Notes: generated from the letters alone by a model not told the origin. Shown: positions 11,045-23,007, numbered from the stretch's first letter. The stretch: DNA of 64,000 nt from Psettodes erumei (GCA_016785225.1 JAFBJZ010000603.1:930001-994000); one strand, 5' to 3'. Numbers and translations: made by a program.

Positions 11045-11091
<47 letters not shown>

Positions 11092-14000
11092 ACGTGTGTG
11101 CTCTCGCCACCTGTTTGGTGGCAGTGGTGGGGCTGCTGTCTCCTGTGTAGTTGGCCGCGGCTCCCAGGTCTACTTTCTTGGACGGGACCCCTCCTCTCTT
11201 GCGCGTCGCTGTTGTCTCTGTGGCTTGGACTATTTGCACACTCTTGGTGGTAACGGTCTCCTCTTCGTCTTTGAACTCTTTTTTGGGCTGGCCATTGTGG
11301 GACGAGCGACTCCGGTCCTCCTCGTTGTCACTGCGGAGGAATCGACACGTCAGGCCAGGCGACCTATTTATGCCTGGAGGATGGTTTGTTTAAATACTCC
11401 GCTAAATATAATGGAGTGACTTGTCCCTTTCCTACCTAAATCGATCCGGTGAGTCGTCTCGGTCCTTCTTCCGAAACCTGCTGATGGTGTCGTCAATGGT
11501 GCTGCCGATTTTATCGCTGATCTCTCCCAACTTCTCGCTGAAGGGGAACTGCCCTTTGCTCTTGTCCCAGTCGTCGTCCCACTTTCCCCGGCTGTCGCTG
11601 GAGTCGTACCTGTCCCCGGCTGGAAGGAAGGAATTTGAGGAGGGGGGGGGAGGGGGAGTAGAGGCAGGAGAAAGAGGACATGAACTGACCCCAAAGTTTT
11701 CATTAATTATCAGTCTCTCGATATTATACGCTCAACTGAGGACTTACAGTAACCTCGGTATCCCATGCTGTCAGAGGACACCCCGATGTATTTGTCCTTG
11801 TTCTTCTTTGCCTTTTTCCGTTCCTCCCTTAGCCTGTCATCGTCCTGGACAAACTCCACCAGCTCCTTCACCTTCTGACGCACATTCACACCCTGGTCCT
11901 TCCCATTCTCGTCTGGGGACATGAATGGAATTCATGGATTAGCAACTTTTTGCGTGAACTTCACTGAAGCAACACCCACTTGCAATAAATACGAATGTGC
12001 CTGCGCACACTGAATGTTCCTGCTTGTAAACAGCATCTTCCCGACACACGTGGTTGGCAAGAGTGAAGGCGGCTTTAAGCAGCGCACGCGCGTGCGTGTG
12101 GTTTAAAGGTTTGTGGAATAAGTAGGTTCTTAGGGCCTTCATCCATTCATTACAGCCCACACTGAACCTATTGTTATTAACCTTCCGCAATGCTGAAGTG
12201 TAGAGAGCCTCGCCTCATCAATTTGAAACTACAATTACCGCCTTGCAGTTGTACGCCTTCGCGTGGTGTTTTGTGAGGTCAGAGTGACCTTGGCCTTCGA
12301 ACATTAACCGGATATATCTAAATCAGGTCATCCCCGAGTGAACATTTGTGCCAAATGTGAAGAAATTCAAACCGAGCTTTCCCGAGCTTTCGCAACAATG
12401 GGACACGCAGTGCTTTTACAGACGGGCGCGCGGACACACAACCCGAACATATAATGCGTCTCGCCACGGCTGTCGCAGGTGCGGAGGCATAAAAACAATC
12501 AGATGATGGATCACGGTTGTTGTGTGTGGTAAGTTTGCGCAGGCTGTACTCCTCCGACGCGAGAAGAAAGATGGCACGAAGGAGTGAAAAGACACCGAGG
12601 GAAAAGCCCGGAACAATAGCTTACCGACAAAGTGGTAGCTTTCTAATGCTCTCAGGTCATACAGGTGTTCTCTGGAACTGGTAACAACCCTCTCTGATCC
12701 ATTCCGGATTAGATGGGCCAGCAGCAGCAACGACTGAGAAAAAGAGACACAACATTAGTCGGAGCAAAAGTTACCTGATTTCAGAGCCTGTTAAACACTG
12801 TGGAGGTTCAGGTTTGTGACACCCGATAACCTGCCTGTGAGAAAAAAGTTTACAGATCATTTTACTAACATTAAAACGGGTTTATTTGGGTTGGGTCTGG
12901 TTCCAAATTTTAGGCATAATCAAATGTTTGCTAAGCTGAGCCCTTCACACCTCACGTCGTAATTAAGCACGTGTTTGTGGGATGCTGTTGTGATACAGCA
13001 GAGAGGCAGACCTTGTAGACGCGCCTCCAGTTCTTCTTGTTGTCTCTCAACATGCGGGCCCACAGCATGTTCATCACCTCTGGAAACTGCTCATACATGA
13101 AGGTGGCTCTGGTTGCACAAGAGAATGAAAAGAAGACCGGATAAAGATTAAAAGCGACGGCCACCACTCTGTCACTTTCTACGAAACGAGACTGTAAACT
13201 CGGAGGAGGTTCAGAGGATTCAGAGATCTTCTGATTGTTTTGTTTGTCTGCTTCCTTCTCTGCTTCAAGTACGTGACCACAATGAAACTATCAACAAGTT
13301 AAATTTCTATCTGTGTTTAGTGTCTCTGCTTGGCGACATTATTTTTGTCTGAATGTCCATAACAACAGATCAATTAATAATGATCATCTCTGTCATAACA
13401 CTGATGCTAAATCCAGTGCTTGCAACATTTTGAATGAATATTGTGCGTATGTTGTAAGAGCTGTAAGACTTGTTTACAGTACTGCCGACTGCAGTACAGT
13501 ACTTTGTCAAGGAAACAAGGGCTATTGTGGGCAGGGCCCGTGGAACAAATGTTAAAATAGAGAGAGGTATGTGTTTCTGAACTCCAAAAAAGTAAACGTT
13601 CCTGCAGTTACCACAACATCTACAAATAACCCGGATGGGTCCTTAGCAGAACATGTTGTGCAACCCTGTCGTCCTTACCTGGAGATTTCACTCATGAGCT
13701 GTCCTGACGGTCCCCAGGGGTCATCATTGGTGGCCTCTCTGACTTTGGACTCCACCTCTGAGTAGTTCATCACCACGTTGGTTCTATACAGTGGAAAAAA
13801 AAAGCAGCCATCACTTTACAAACCTCGCGCCGAAGTAAAGAATTATATGTGGCACTGGCCGTTAAGGGGTTGAAAATACGTGGTCTCCAGCGAGACAAAC
13901 ATCGCCGACGAAAATAGATGAAAGGTTCTATTCTAGCCACGCCCATACATTTGTCTATTTAGAGTCTCAAAGGACAACAGGGAGTGCTTGTGTCTGTGCT

Positions 14001-17000
14001 CCGGACCAAACCCCTCATTGAAACCTAAAACGTGGGACCACACAAGCAAATGCAAATCTGTGTCCAACATAAACACATGAACGAAGCCAGAAGTGGCTCG
14101 CTGCGGGTGAGCTCTTTTGTCTCATGACATGCTGAGAGACTAGCTACAAAAAAAAAGAAAAGGAACCTCTAATGAGAAGAAACTGACACGAGAAACGCCA
14201 TCTCCCTAATAACCTGAGCATGTTTTCTAAACCACTTAGCAGGACGACCGGCCACGAGTGCACCGTGCACCAGAAGATGAGTTTCGCAGCCTGTGGACAC
14301 ATTCAGAATGATTAAACGACAGACTACGGCAAACACGTGAATGGCCTTTATCTACTCAATCAGATTACGACCACTTGCTGCAGTTTCTTTTATTAGTTCT
14401 CAGTGTGCCCTCATACGCGCTTCCATAGCTACCACTTAATATGTGATGAAAAACAGAATCTCCTTCTGAGGAAGAGCAAAGGATTATCTACGCAGAGAAT
14501 ATTCGAGAAGCCTAAAGTATGTAGGGGATGCATTACGGCCCATTTACATCAACTTTTTTTATGTCATTTGCCAAGGACTTTGTAAAAGAGATTCAGAATT
14601 TTAACTGGATAAATTGGTTACCCGGCCCTAAGAGTAATGCCACCTGTCATTTCCATTGGTAAGAAGTGGCATACATGCATTTAATTTTTTTCCCCTCACT
14701 ATCCTGAATAAGAATTATTTCTCACAGGGCCACAGAAGTATAATCTATGAGCATGGATGCATCTTATTACTGATGAATAAGTAAGATCTGTTACACTTTT
14801 AGCCTGAAACACGGCGAGGGAGCGTGAAAGCCGCGGCTCCTCATCCCTCCCTGACGACTGCCACATCGGCAGCAAAAACGTACAGGGCCCGGAAGAGCAG
14901 CACTGATTTGGGAGGGCGAGGGTAGGGTTAACAGAGGTCCACCCTCTCTGTGGTTCTGGAGAAGGGCTGTCCCGAAATGCTGCAGGGTATGGCTGCCACT
15001 CTGACAACACGCTCCGTTCTGTAAGATTTGGTCTGTGCTAACAGAAGGACGACTTTTAAAAATGACCACGCCACAAAAACATTCAAACGTTACAGTGCTG
15101 GGACATCCCAGGGTGACATTAGGCCTCGTTCTGGTTTTGACCTGATCCTGAGTCCTGGGTAAAGAAACAGGCCGTCATTTTTTTCCCCATCAAGTTTCAC
15201 TTTGATTCATTTAATTTTGAGGAGCCTTGTTACTTTAAGTGCTCTGTTACGAACTGCATACATAAATCCTCTGGCAGTGTTAGGGATACTGCACAATGTT
15301 TGCGTGAATAGCAGCCAAACACAGAGGATGTGATGCGGTGATGCAACATCTTAACTCTTCGCAGTGGCGACTCGTGTGCTAGTTATCAGTCAGAGAAAAC
15401 GGAAGCTGTGATACTCTCTCACGGCGTAACACTATCATACAGATTTCCGTTAGATATAGAACTGCAGTCTGTCAAAAACATTTCCCTTGCAGTTCGCCTC
15501 ATGAACCCAACAGCTGATCCTTTTATAATGCATGCTGCTTTCATTCCTTGCAAGACCCATTTAAAATAGGATAAATTGTTTGCTTGCATGCCCTGCCTCA
15601 GCAAAAACTCAATCCCACTGCAGGAAATGTTGCATTATGACACACAGTCAGTGCGGATGATTCTATGTTTTTCTTTTTTGACACTTACTAAAAAACTGGT
15701 TTAATTTCTGTCGGTACAAAAAAGTGACCATTTCTGAATGTCTGAAAACAAAAACTCTTTCATCATGGAAACATTCAAAGATGCTGGGAGGAAAATGAAC
15801 ACGGAGACTCCCTTCCCTTTAATCTTTCTATCTCACATCTTCTGCCCCCCCCCAACCCCATGTCTCCCATGTTCCTGGAGGTCACAGTCCAGGGAGACAA
15901 TTGCGTTCAGCAGGAATGTGTTCTTGGATGGACTTAAGGACATGCTATTGTCTTGGCCTGCGACATTAGCCATTAAACCTTTGAAGGGAGGGAAAAAAAT
16001 TGTGCAACAGCCTATCATAACTCTACAGTACAGCTCACACTTAGTCAGCGGCTAAATGTTAACCAAAGCGCGAAGCCAAACAAAAGAAACACAGTCCACA
16101 AGGTGTTGCCCAAGTCCAGTGTTGGCTAGTAGATAATTTCAGGTAGTGAATTACGGCTGCTGGCCACGGAGGCTTCGACTGACACTGCCATCAGACTATG
16201 CAAACACTGCACAAGCGCCGAGGTGTCACAGCATACATATTGTGCCTTACACACGTGATACGCTTTTTTCCTACTTCTCTTTACATGTTGCCTGGTATTT
16301 CTGTGTTATGTCACAACAATGACATTTTAGTCAAAAGCTGATGAAAAGGCTACCAGTACCTGATGCATCGAGTAGAACTTATATCCTCCATTCTTGCAGG
16401 TACATGTCACAAAACACTGCAGGAGAACTAGTCACTGATTAACAGGTTTAATTGTTTATCTTGTTGTTGTTTGTTTGGTGTTATTCATACCACAGTGCAG
16501 TGACAGTTCACCGTGTGCAGTTGTATATAGTGATACAACATGACGGCTTAGACTAATACATTGCAGACGGAATGAACGTGTTTGTTGGTGCTGACGTTGT
16601 TTAAAGAAGACGCTATTTTAAAAAAAAGAGGCTCTTGAGTCCTCCTGCGTCATTTCGGGATACCACCGGAGGTCTCGGTTTATGTCGTTTGTCTCGTTCC
16701 ACTTGAAAAGAAGCCAGGGTGCAAGACAAACAAAACAACTGAGCTGTGAAATCGGCAAACAGCAATCCAGCCATGTGCTGTGTAGTATAACCACTGACAT
16801 AAGTTACAGTGCAGCTACTGTAACGCCGTGTGAAACTTAGCTACAAGTGTCAAAAACAGTCGTGCCGCAGAGTAAAGCGTTTCTACGGTCTTCGTAATAT
16901 TTACAGACAGTGGTAGGCAGGCGACGTTAGGGCGATGTGTGCTTTGAGGCATAACGTTCAAACACTCCCTCCAAACTGTTCAGTCCAGGAGCTGTCAAAC

Positions 17001-17417
17001 TAGCTTAGCTGGCTAGCCTGGTGAGCTAAAGCTACCTAGCCAGCGGGCTAGATAATTAGCTTGTTAGCTAAGGGAGTTAGCTTGCGCTGTCGGAGAAAAC
17101 GCACAAACAACGCGTTTAGTGATCCCGTGGCATTGTAAACAGTGTCCCGCGTCGTCCAAACGACCAGGCAAAGTAACCGTGACAAACACCGGGCACTCAG
17201 ACTCAAGATCAATGATATTTATCAAAGTCAGCTCACCAACTCGCTGGTAGCATTCAGGCTAGCTAACTTGTTAGAGTGACGTGACGTCAAAGTTTTGGGT
17301 ACGTGTCTCTTTCAAACAGGTAACCCACGGACACAAATATCACGAAATAAACGACATGTAGTTGGGAGATACTCACGCTTTGTCAACCAGCTCCCTGACC
17401 TTCCACATGTTCAGCAT
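7946..17417 (-). CDS. clint1: Clathrin interactor 1 (epsinR / enthoprotin), complete
   Basis: Adaptor for clathrin-coated carriers at the trans-Golgi network and endosomes; binds phosphoinositides, AP-1, clathrin and SNAREs such as Vti1b. Twelve coding exons: 17377-17417, 13679-13783, 13012-13108, 12625-12733, 11748-11912, 11436-11619, 11111-11330, 10889-10979, 10284-10349, 9480-9784, 8366-8585, 7946-8247. They total 1905 nt, 634 aa (human 625), all phases consistent. The ENTH domain spans about residues 16-155 (VREATNDDPWGPSG, FMYEQFPEVMNMLW, LLLLAHLIRNGSERVV). Then comes a Lys/Arg/Asp-rich stretch, and a flexible tail with adaptor-binding peptides: DLMSGFADF, FGEW, DLFGG, clathrin-box-like DLFDLMG, and terminal DAFADFGNF. 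The C-terminus is an expanded Gly-Met repeat. Confidence 0.95.
8366..8585 (-). CDS. clint1: clint1 coding exon 11
   Basis: Encodes PLHNMGGPLHPQSVQPLQ, then KASLPSTWSDHSVNISLDFL and SQPSLNTLQQ. Human LPSTWSDPSVNISLDNLLPG. GCCAG acceptor, GTGAGA donor. Confidence 0.92.
9480..9784 (-). CDS. clint1: clint1 coding exon 10
   Basis: Encodes SSSNGDFGEWNAFPGG, DLFGGV, ADLFDLMGPTQSLTSSQS and VNFSMSSTQS. FGEW fits the gamma-ear motif and DLFDLM the clathrin box of human CLINT1. The acceptor is a triple NAG (ends at 9784, 9781 or 9778), all in frame. Donor GTACGC. Confidence 0.9.
10284..10349 (-). CDS. clint1: clint1 coding exon 9
   Basis: Encodes DLMSGFADFSSPAASVGLSS; human equivalent LFGGFADFGSAAASG, an AP-1/GGA gamma-ear binding peptide. 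The donor GTTGGT is a little weak. Confidence 0.82.
10889..10979 (-). CDS. clint1: clint1 coding exon 8
   Basis: Encodes PQPAAAPQPSSAALADLLMV and DTTPSQPAAS. Pro/Ala-rich linker with ADLLMV, a possible clathrin-type peptide. Acceptor TTCCAG, donor GTAGAA. Confidence 0.82.
11044..11100. repeat. (GT)n microsatellite, (CA)n on the clint1 sense strand
   Basis: About 25 GT units with two interruptions, 11-67 nt downstream of the clint1 exon 7 donor. Confidence 0.95.
11111..11330 (-). CDS. clint1: clint1 coding exon 7
   Basis: Encodes SDNEEDRSRSSHNGQPKKEF, then KDEEETVTTK, QATETTATRK and VDLGAAANYTGD. Human counterpart KDEEETVTTKHIHITQATET. Donor GTGGCG is non-ideal and is followed within about 20 nt by a long (CA)n tract on the transcribed strand. 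Confidence 0.9.
11436..11619 (-). CDS. clint1: clint1 coding exon 6
   Basis: Encodes GDRYDSSDSRGKWDDDWDK, then FPFSEKLGEISDKIGSTIDD and SRFRKKDRDDSPDRFR. Human counterpart KWDEEWDKNKSAFPFSDKLG. Acceptor CTTCCAG, donor GTAGGA. Confidence 0.92.
11748..11912 (-). CDS. clint1: clint1 coding exon 5
   Basis: Encodes DENGKDQGVNVRQKVKELVE, then DDRLREERKKAKKNKDKY and SSDSMGYRGY. It is the end of the ENTH fold and its basic extension. The donor chosen is GTAAGT, which joins to SGDRYDSSDS in frame; an earlier GTTACT is poorer. Confidence 0.9.
12228..12496 (+). mobile_element. Widespread teleost interspersed repeat (SINE/LINE-tail type) in a clint1 intron
   Basis: Contains the sequence string typical of a repeat seen in many spiny-rayed fish genomes: AGGTCAGAGTGACCTTGGCC, GTGCCAAATGTGAAGAAATT, AATGGGACACG, then ACAACCCGAACATATAATGC, CCACGGCTGTCGC and GCGGAGGCATAA. 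Diverged copy; inserted between coding exons 4 and 5. I cannot give the family name with certainty. Confidence 0.6.
12625..12733 (-). CDS. clint1: clint1 coding exon 4 (ENTH)
   Basis: Encodes SLLLLAHLIRNGSERVV, REHLYDLRALESYHFV. TTTCTCAG acceptor and GTAAGC donor. Confidence 0.93.
13012..13108 (-). CDS. clint1: clint1 coding exon 3 (ENTH)
   Basis: Encodes ATFMYEQFPEVMNMLW and RMLRDNKKNWRRVYK. The donor GTCTGC is weak for a 5' splice site, but the exon end fits human exon structure and phase. Confidence 0.92.
13679..13783 (-). CDS. clint1: clint1 coding exon 2 (ENTH)
   Basis: Encodes ATNVVMNYSEVESKVREA then TNDDPWGPSGQLMSEIS, the most conserved ENTH segment. GTATAG acceptor, GTAAGG donor. 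Confidence 0.93.
13784..17376 (-). other. clint1: clint1 intron 1
   Basis: The longest clint1 intron (3.6 kb). Apart from a GCTA-rich block at 17000-17093 and a CRE at 17282-17289 near the promoter end, I see no coding exon, RNA gene or clear repeat in it. Confidence 0.75.
17282..17289. promoter_or_regulatory. Palindromic CRE (TGACGTCA)
   Basis: Full CREB/ATF palindrome, preceded by an overlapping TGACG half, about 90 bp inside intron 1 from the clint1 first-exon donor. The position is typical for a CpG-rich promoter; function is inferred. Confidence 0.35.
17377..17417 (-). CDS. clint1: clint1 coding exon 1
   Basis: Start codon at 17415-17417; encodes MLNMWKVRELVDK, identical to the mammalian N-terminus (the membrane-inserting helix 0 side of the ENTH domain). 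Donor GTGAGT. Upstream GC/CT-rich sequence to about 17540 is probable 5' UTR and promoter. Confidence 0.92.
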
Positions 17418-20000
17418 CTTGGCTCTATGAAACGGGGCTTTCTGCCTCAGCAAAACCCTTTACTCCAGACGTACACCGAAACCAAACCTTGAACTCAGTA
17501 AAGTAAACTCTTCTTCACCTCTCTCTCTCTCAAGGCAGGAGGCGCAAACGCACCAGCGGGCAGACAGGAAAGGTTACTATGGGAAAAGCCCCCGCAACGT
17601 CATCCAAACTGCGTCAAGCGGCACTGGAGTTGTAGTTTCTAAGCGGCGTTGAGGCACCACTGTCGCTACTGTAATTACATTAATATTTTTATTTGAATAA
17701 CAAGCTCTAAACTGCTTCGACCGATTGCGGGAAGACTGAAGCAAGAGAGAAATCCAGTTGCCGTAGGAACAGTTCTGTTTTTTCTGAAGGCCTCCTGGTA
17801 CCCTGAGAGCTCAAATGAATTTGAAAAATGTAAATTATACTTATTAAAGAGGTGAAATACCCCGAAACACACATTGCAATAATCTTCTATTATAAAATCC
17901 ATGCCATGAGTCCCAGTTGGAAAAAGCAGGCCAACAGCATATTTTGTCTTTAGGCCAAGGTGCAGTCAAAATGTGTGAAATTAGCTCTGGATCAGTCAAA
18001 ACGTAAGCATTATGGGTCATAAGCATCATGCTGATGCACAAGGAGACCACTGACCCAGTGGAGTATGACTGGTAGATTGGCCAGGCCTATATTGTATTAT
18101 CATTTGTGTTAGTGTTGGCCAATAAATTACAAGAAAATTTTCACTACAGAAATCTACATGTTAGAGATAGGTGTGAAATGGCACTGACATTTCATAGTTT
18201 TTCCATCATAGACCATTAATTAGTTTATGGGTCAAGGTGTCCCACTTTGTTTTTAAAAAGATATAAAAAGAAATGTGTACTGTATGTTTCCAATAAAAAG
18301 TTGATACCAGCTGATATATTATTCTCAGATATTTTTGAACTATCAAGTTTCAGTGTCTGTACCTGCCTCAAAAAGCTAGCATCAATTTGGGCTATATTAT
18401 CCACTATAACCATTTCTGTAACATTTTACTCTCAGTTTAGTTTTTGACCCAATTTTAAAGCGCCATTCTATGGCTTTTGCTTCACACTGCTTATTGCACT
18501 CCTTTGTGAAAACCTTTGCTTTTCCCTCCAAATATGTTCCAGCGTCCTCGAAACTGTGTGGCCTTCATCATAGTCAGCAGGTCAGCGCCCCGTGTGTTCT
18601 CCATCCCTCCTCATCTGGCATTCAGGCATGCTACAATGACCCAGTGATGCTGTGTGACAGGCCAGGCAGGGCACTGGCTGTTTGTGTCAATCCAGATCAG
18701 TCACTCCCTCTTCTGGACAGACAACGTCATCAACACGCACAAAGGTCACGGGGTGTACTCAAGCCAGGCCTGATGTGGTGGAGCAGGGAGGTCAGCGTTG
18801 TGAGTGAACACCCTTGACTGACTGAGTTTAATCTCAAATATTGACACAGTCATCTCTTGAGAACTGCTATTCTATTGTTAATTTCAGTGAAGGAAGAATT
18901 AAATGACTGGCAAAAGTGATTTTATTCACCTTTAAATATGCTGTCGATTCTGCTGTAGCTGAGTGCATACAAAAAGTATTAAGACTCTTTGTCATATTGA
19001 TTGATATTCCAGTGGGCAAGATAAACCCTCAGATGCCCTACATCTGACACGGTTTCTATTCTCTAATGATACGTGTAAATATGGCCCACTGCTTACACTT
19101 CTATAGGAGAGCAGGAAAAAACAACACAATAGCCAAAATACATCCCATTTGAGAAAAAAACAACAAGAAACAGCACTTAACGGCCCAGAATGCACTGCAC
19201 CCAGGGGAGCAACCTCAATTACTGTTACACGTCCAGAGAGGAGAACTCTAGGAGAAGTGATTGCTGAGATGGAAATGGCTGTGTGTGTGTATGTTTGTGC
19301 ATGTGTGAGGGTGTGTGGGTTGGAGGAGGATGGATAGAAAGGCACTCAGTAAAAAGATCTTTCAGAAACACTTTGCCTCAGTGACGTTGACGCGAGCTGT
19401 TGATTGACATGCACTTCTCGACAGAAACCAGAGCTATCAACCTATCTGCCACGCATTAAGAATGGCACAGTCCTCGGGGAGGGGCCTAAGTGGTAAATGA
19501 TGTTGCTCAAGACACTCTCTGTCAACAATGTGTGTGTATTTGTGAGTCTGCGAGTGCTGAGCATGGCAAAGTATTCAATCAAAGCTTTGATTGAAAAACC
19601 CCTGTGTCCTTAAAGATCAGATGTCTGTACACTGATCTATAGGATGCATGTGTGTGTGTGTGTGTGTATGCGGGAGTGAGTCTGTGTGTGTGCGTTTGTG
19701 AGTGTTTTGTTTTGAATACAGTATGGTGCTATGCAGTCAAGAGAAAAAAACTGGGTTGGCAGAGAACTTAATTGTAGCAATATGATCTCAAACAATATTT
19801 ATTCAGTTAAATTTTGCTGTCAAAGCAGTCTTTCTTTTTCTGTTTTAGAGGAAAAAAACATTCTCTGTAAGAAATCTTGTAGACCCATATTCTCTCTTTG
19901 GATATGGAAGAAAATGTCAGCGTTTCCTTGATATTTCATATTTTATAACCACGTTCCATTCATCATCTTTCTTGTCGGTTGATCATCAATTTGGTCTACT
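17418..20000. other. clint1 upstream region and start of the gene-poor stretch
   Basis: 17418-17540 is CT-rich and probably holds the clint1 5' UTR and promoter. Beyond it is A/T-rich non-coding sequence. Short GT runs lie near 19280-19320 and 19650-19710. No gene seen. Confidence 0.6.
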
Positions 20001-20085
20001 GAGACCAAGTTGTCACTAACAACTTTTGAGCCGCAGGAGATGAAAAACTGAGCCAGATAAACATGGTGCAATTGTAACACAAGCA

Positions 20086-20099
20086 TCACTAGGGGGCAC
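20086..20099 (+). promoter_or_regulatory. CTCF-like core TCACTAGGGGGCAC
   Basis: Matches 13 of 14 positions of CCASYAGRKGGCRS, same orientation as the site at 4487. Motif evidence only. Confidence 0.35.
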
Positions 20100-20172
20100 T
20101 CTGACTTTTCTGGTACTGGAGACTGCTTGCTGCTGTCAAGGGGTGAGTGTGTTCAGTGTCTCAGTGTGCACA

Positions 20173-20176
<4 letters not shown>

Positions 20177-20210
<34 letters not shown>
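20177..20210. repeat. (GT)n microsatellite
   Basis: About 17 uninterrupted GT units. Confidence 0.95.
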
Positions 20211-20212
<2 letters not shown>

Positions 20213-22599
20213 AGCCAGTGCGATCACTCGGGGTCGAGGCTGTGTGTTTACGTGGCTGAAGTTCCCATGACAAATGTGGTCAAAACATCATCCCGACTTG
20301 GGAATGCGCACAAAAAAGACGCCACTTCTACAACTCTGCTATTATTCTTTCTCTCCCAACATGTGCTTCCAATCTCTGTGAACACACTGTGCTTTTTCCT
20401 TCTTTGCAGTTTTACAATGTCATTAGAAAACAATGTTCTTTGTTTTGCACATTAGCTATGAATTAAGCATCCCGCCCATCTTTGAGGTTCTGATCTGCAG
20501 AGTCACTTGCTGGGGCCCAGCTTTCCTCCTGTCAGGGCGAGGGTTCTTTCACTGCTGTTATATTTCAGGCTGTTATTGTTGGCCCTCTTACAGCCCCGGT
20601 AAGATCTTCAGTCCTTTTCCCAAGCGATATAACCCCCACACATCACACAGTATCTGACCCCTGTCTCCATGACACATGACAGGTCCACTGTGGTGCGTGT
20701 GTGTGGGCATGTGAGCAACGACTGATGTGTGTTCGTCTGTGTGTGTGTGTGTGTGTGTGTACGCTTTCATGTAAATGTGTGGTAAATATGTGTGCACAGC
20801 GTAGATATGTGTGCAAGTGTACAGAGCGTATCTGGCACAGTATACTGAATATGCGAAAACAATGAGGCCACTTGTCACATGTTCAAAGTCGCTCAGACAA
20901 CCCGCTGTGATCTCAAACCACACACACAGATGTTCCTAATGGGACTAAAGTAGCATTCACATTCCTGTGGATAACCAGTCTGTTTATTTTTCTCTCTAAA
21001 CTGGACTGGGTTGCCACTTTCCCTGGTGAGAAAAGGATGGAGGATGATAAAAAAAAACCTGACGATGCTGATGAAAGAGGCTCACACCACTGTTTAGACC
21101 TCCGACGTCCACCATCAGTGTAGCTAAAACCAGCAAATCTCGGCAGCAGTGATTTAAGGGTGAAGGTAATTCAGTGTATAATGGAAGTTGATGCCAGTGT
21201 GCACTTCTTTGCGAGTTAAAACTGCCGTTGTCTTATTCCCCCTACATAAGGAAATGAGCTTGGTGTAATTGTGAAGGCTTATGTTTATGAGTCAGGGTGT
21301 TACAGTAAATCCTGTTGCTTTGCACATGGGAGAAAGCATACACACATACACACAGAGAAACCCACACAGGTATGCTCAAGTCCTGAGAGCATCTGCTCCT
21401 TTACAACCAGATTGAATTAGCAATTACAGAGAGTAAAAAACGAGAACAAAACATCTGGAGCTGTAAGCAGCTGAGGTTATAAATCTGAGAGGTGGGTGGG
21501 TGGGGGTGGGGGGTAGGGTATGAAAATGAGCCAAAGTGAGATTCTCAAGGACAGTGTCTCTGATTGGCCCATTAACATTCCAGGGGTGTCAAAAAGGACC
21601 CGAGGCAATGGGAGAAATGGGACAGAGCAGAGGGCTTCGGAGGGCACACTGAACACCAATGAATGGAGAGGTAAAGCTTTTTTTTTTTGGGGGGGGTACT
21701 GCCGAGGAGTTAAATGCAGTAATAGTCAAGATAATACAACTGAAAAGATACATGGATGCTGTTTGTGTCCTGAACCTTCTTACAGGAAATCGCCCCGATA
21801 AGCAGAGAGAAAGCTGTGGAAAAGCCAGAGGGGAAGTTGTGAAAAAAAGACCTTGGGGGGTGGGGGTTGGAAAAAGACCTGGAGCTGTGTGGGTGCAAGA
21901 ATTATGAAACAGAAGCCGAAGATCTCCACTTTGCCAAACCATAATTATGCATGTTTGGACACAGAAAATGCCTTAAGTAAACGTGAGGCCGGGTGTTCAT
22001 AAATATATCTCAACGATTACATCCAGTTGGTTTAAGTCTGTACAAATATGAGGGTGGAAAGCCACAGTGCCATTACCACATCTGTTTTTGCTGTTATTGG
22101 CACAATAAATTACGTAGGCAATTTGTTTGCGCTGTTGTTAGAGTAATAGAATCAAATTATCCCATGTTAGGGAAATGATTATGTTCGAAGCGGAACCCAT
22201 CAGGGATTCACAAGGCAATCAGTGAAGTAAGACAGAGCTGAAATGCTGGTGTTCTGCACATCAGCGGTTCCAGGTCCACTACGTCATTCAAAAGAACTCT
22301 TCAACTCTGCATTTACAGGAGAAAATAGCACCTGGTTCTTGCAGAAGTAGACTCAGTGCAGATGCACATTGCCTGTTGTGGTAGATCTCCAGCAGCAGAG
22401 CTGACAGTCATAATTGAAAGAGCCTGACACAGGCGAAATGAGAAGTGCTGGGAACGAAGGACAATATCAAATGAGTCTTATCAATTAAAAGCCAGGGCAC
22501 AGTGTTTACATTCCCACTCCAAGGCCAGACACTGGGTGGATGTTTCATATAGGTCAAGGTTGAAGCGAAAACAAAAGTTAGTCGATTAGCAGTCGAGGT

Positions 22600-22915
22600 G
22601 CAACATTCCTAATTTGTATGCTAATCTGGCAGATCAGCATATCGTGTAGGCACTGCCTGCGATTCTACATCTGCACGCACTCATTTAATTATCCAAACAC
22701 AATTCACAAAAGTCACTGGAAACAAACCAAACCAAAATAAAATAATTTGCATATATTTAAAAGAGCAGATAAAGTCCCTCGGGGTTGGTTAATATTTCAG
22801 AGGCATAATAATAATATGCTAAATCATTCACATTTTATCCAGCACCAAAACAAAGTGGCTTTGTCGATGTAATTAGGGTGTTTTAGAGTTGAATCACCCT
22901 GGCAAATGACCATGT
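22600..22915. promoter_or_regulatory. Candidate conserved non-coding element with octamer motifs
   Basis: An A/T-rich but complex block with an exact octamer (ATTTGCAT, 22745-22752), a variant ATGCTAAT (22618-22625) and several TAATTA/ATTA homeodomain cores, in contrast to microsatellite-rich flanks. Enhancer function for ebf1 is inferred from composition and position only. Confidence 0.3.
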
Positions 22916-22973
22916 TTTTCTCTCTGGGAGACCAGTGTGTGTGAATGTATCTAAGTTCCTCTCTCTCCCCCTA

Positions 22974-22975
<2 letters not shown>

Positions 22976-23007
<32 letters not shown>

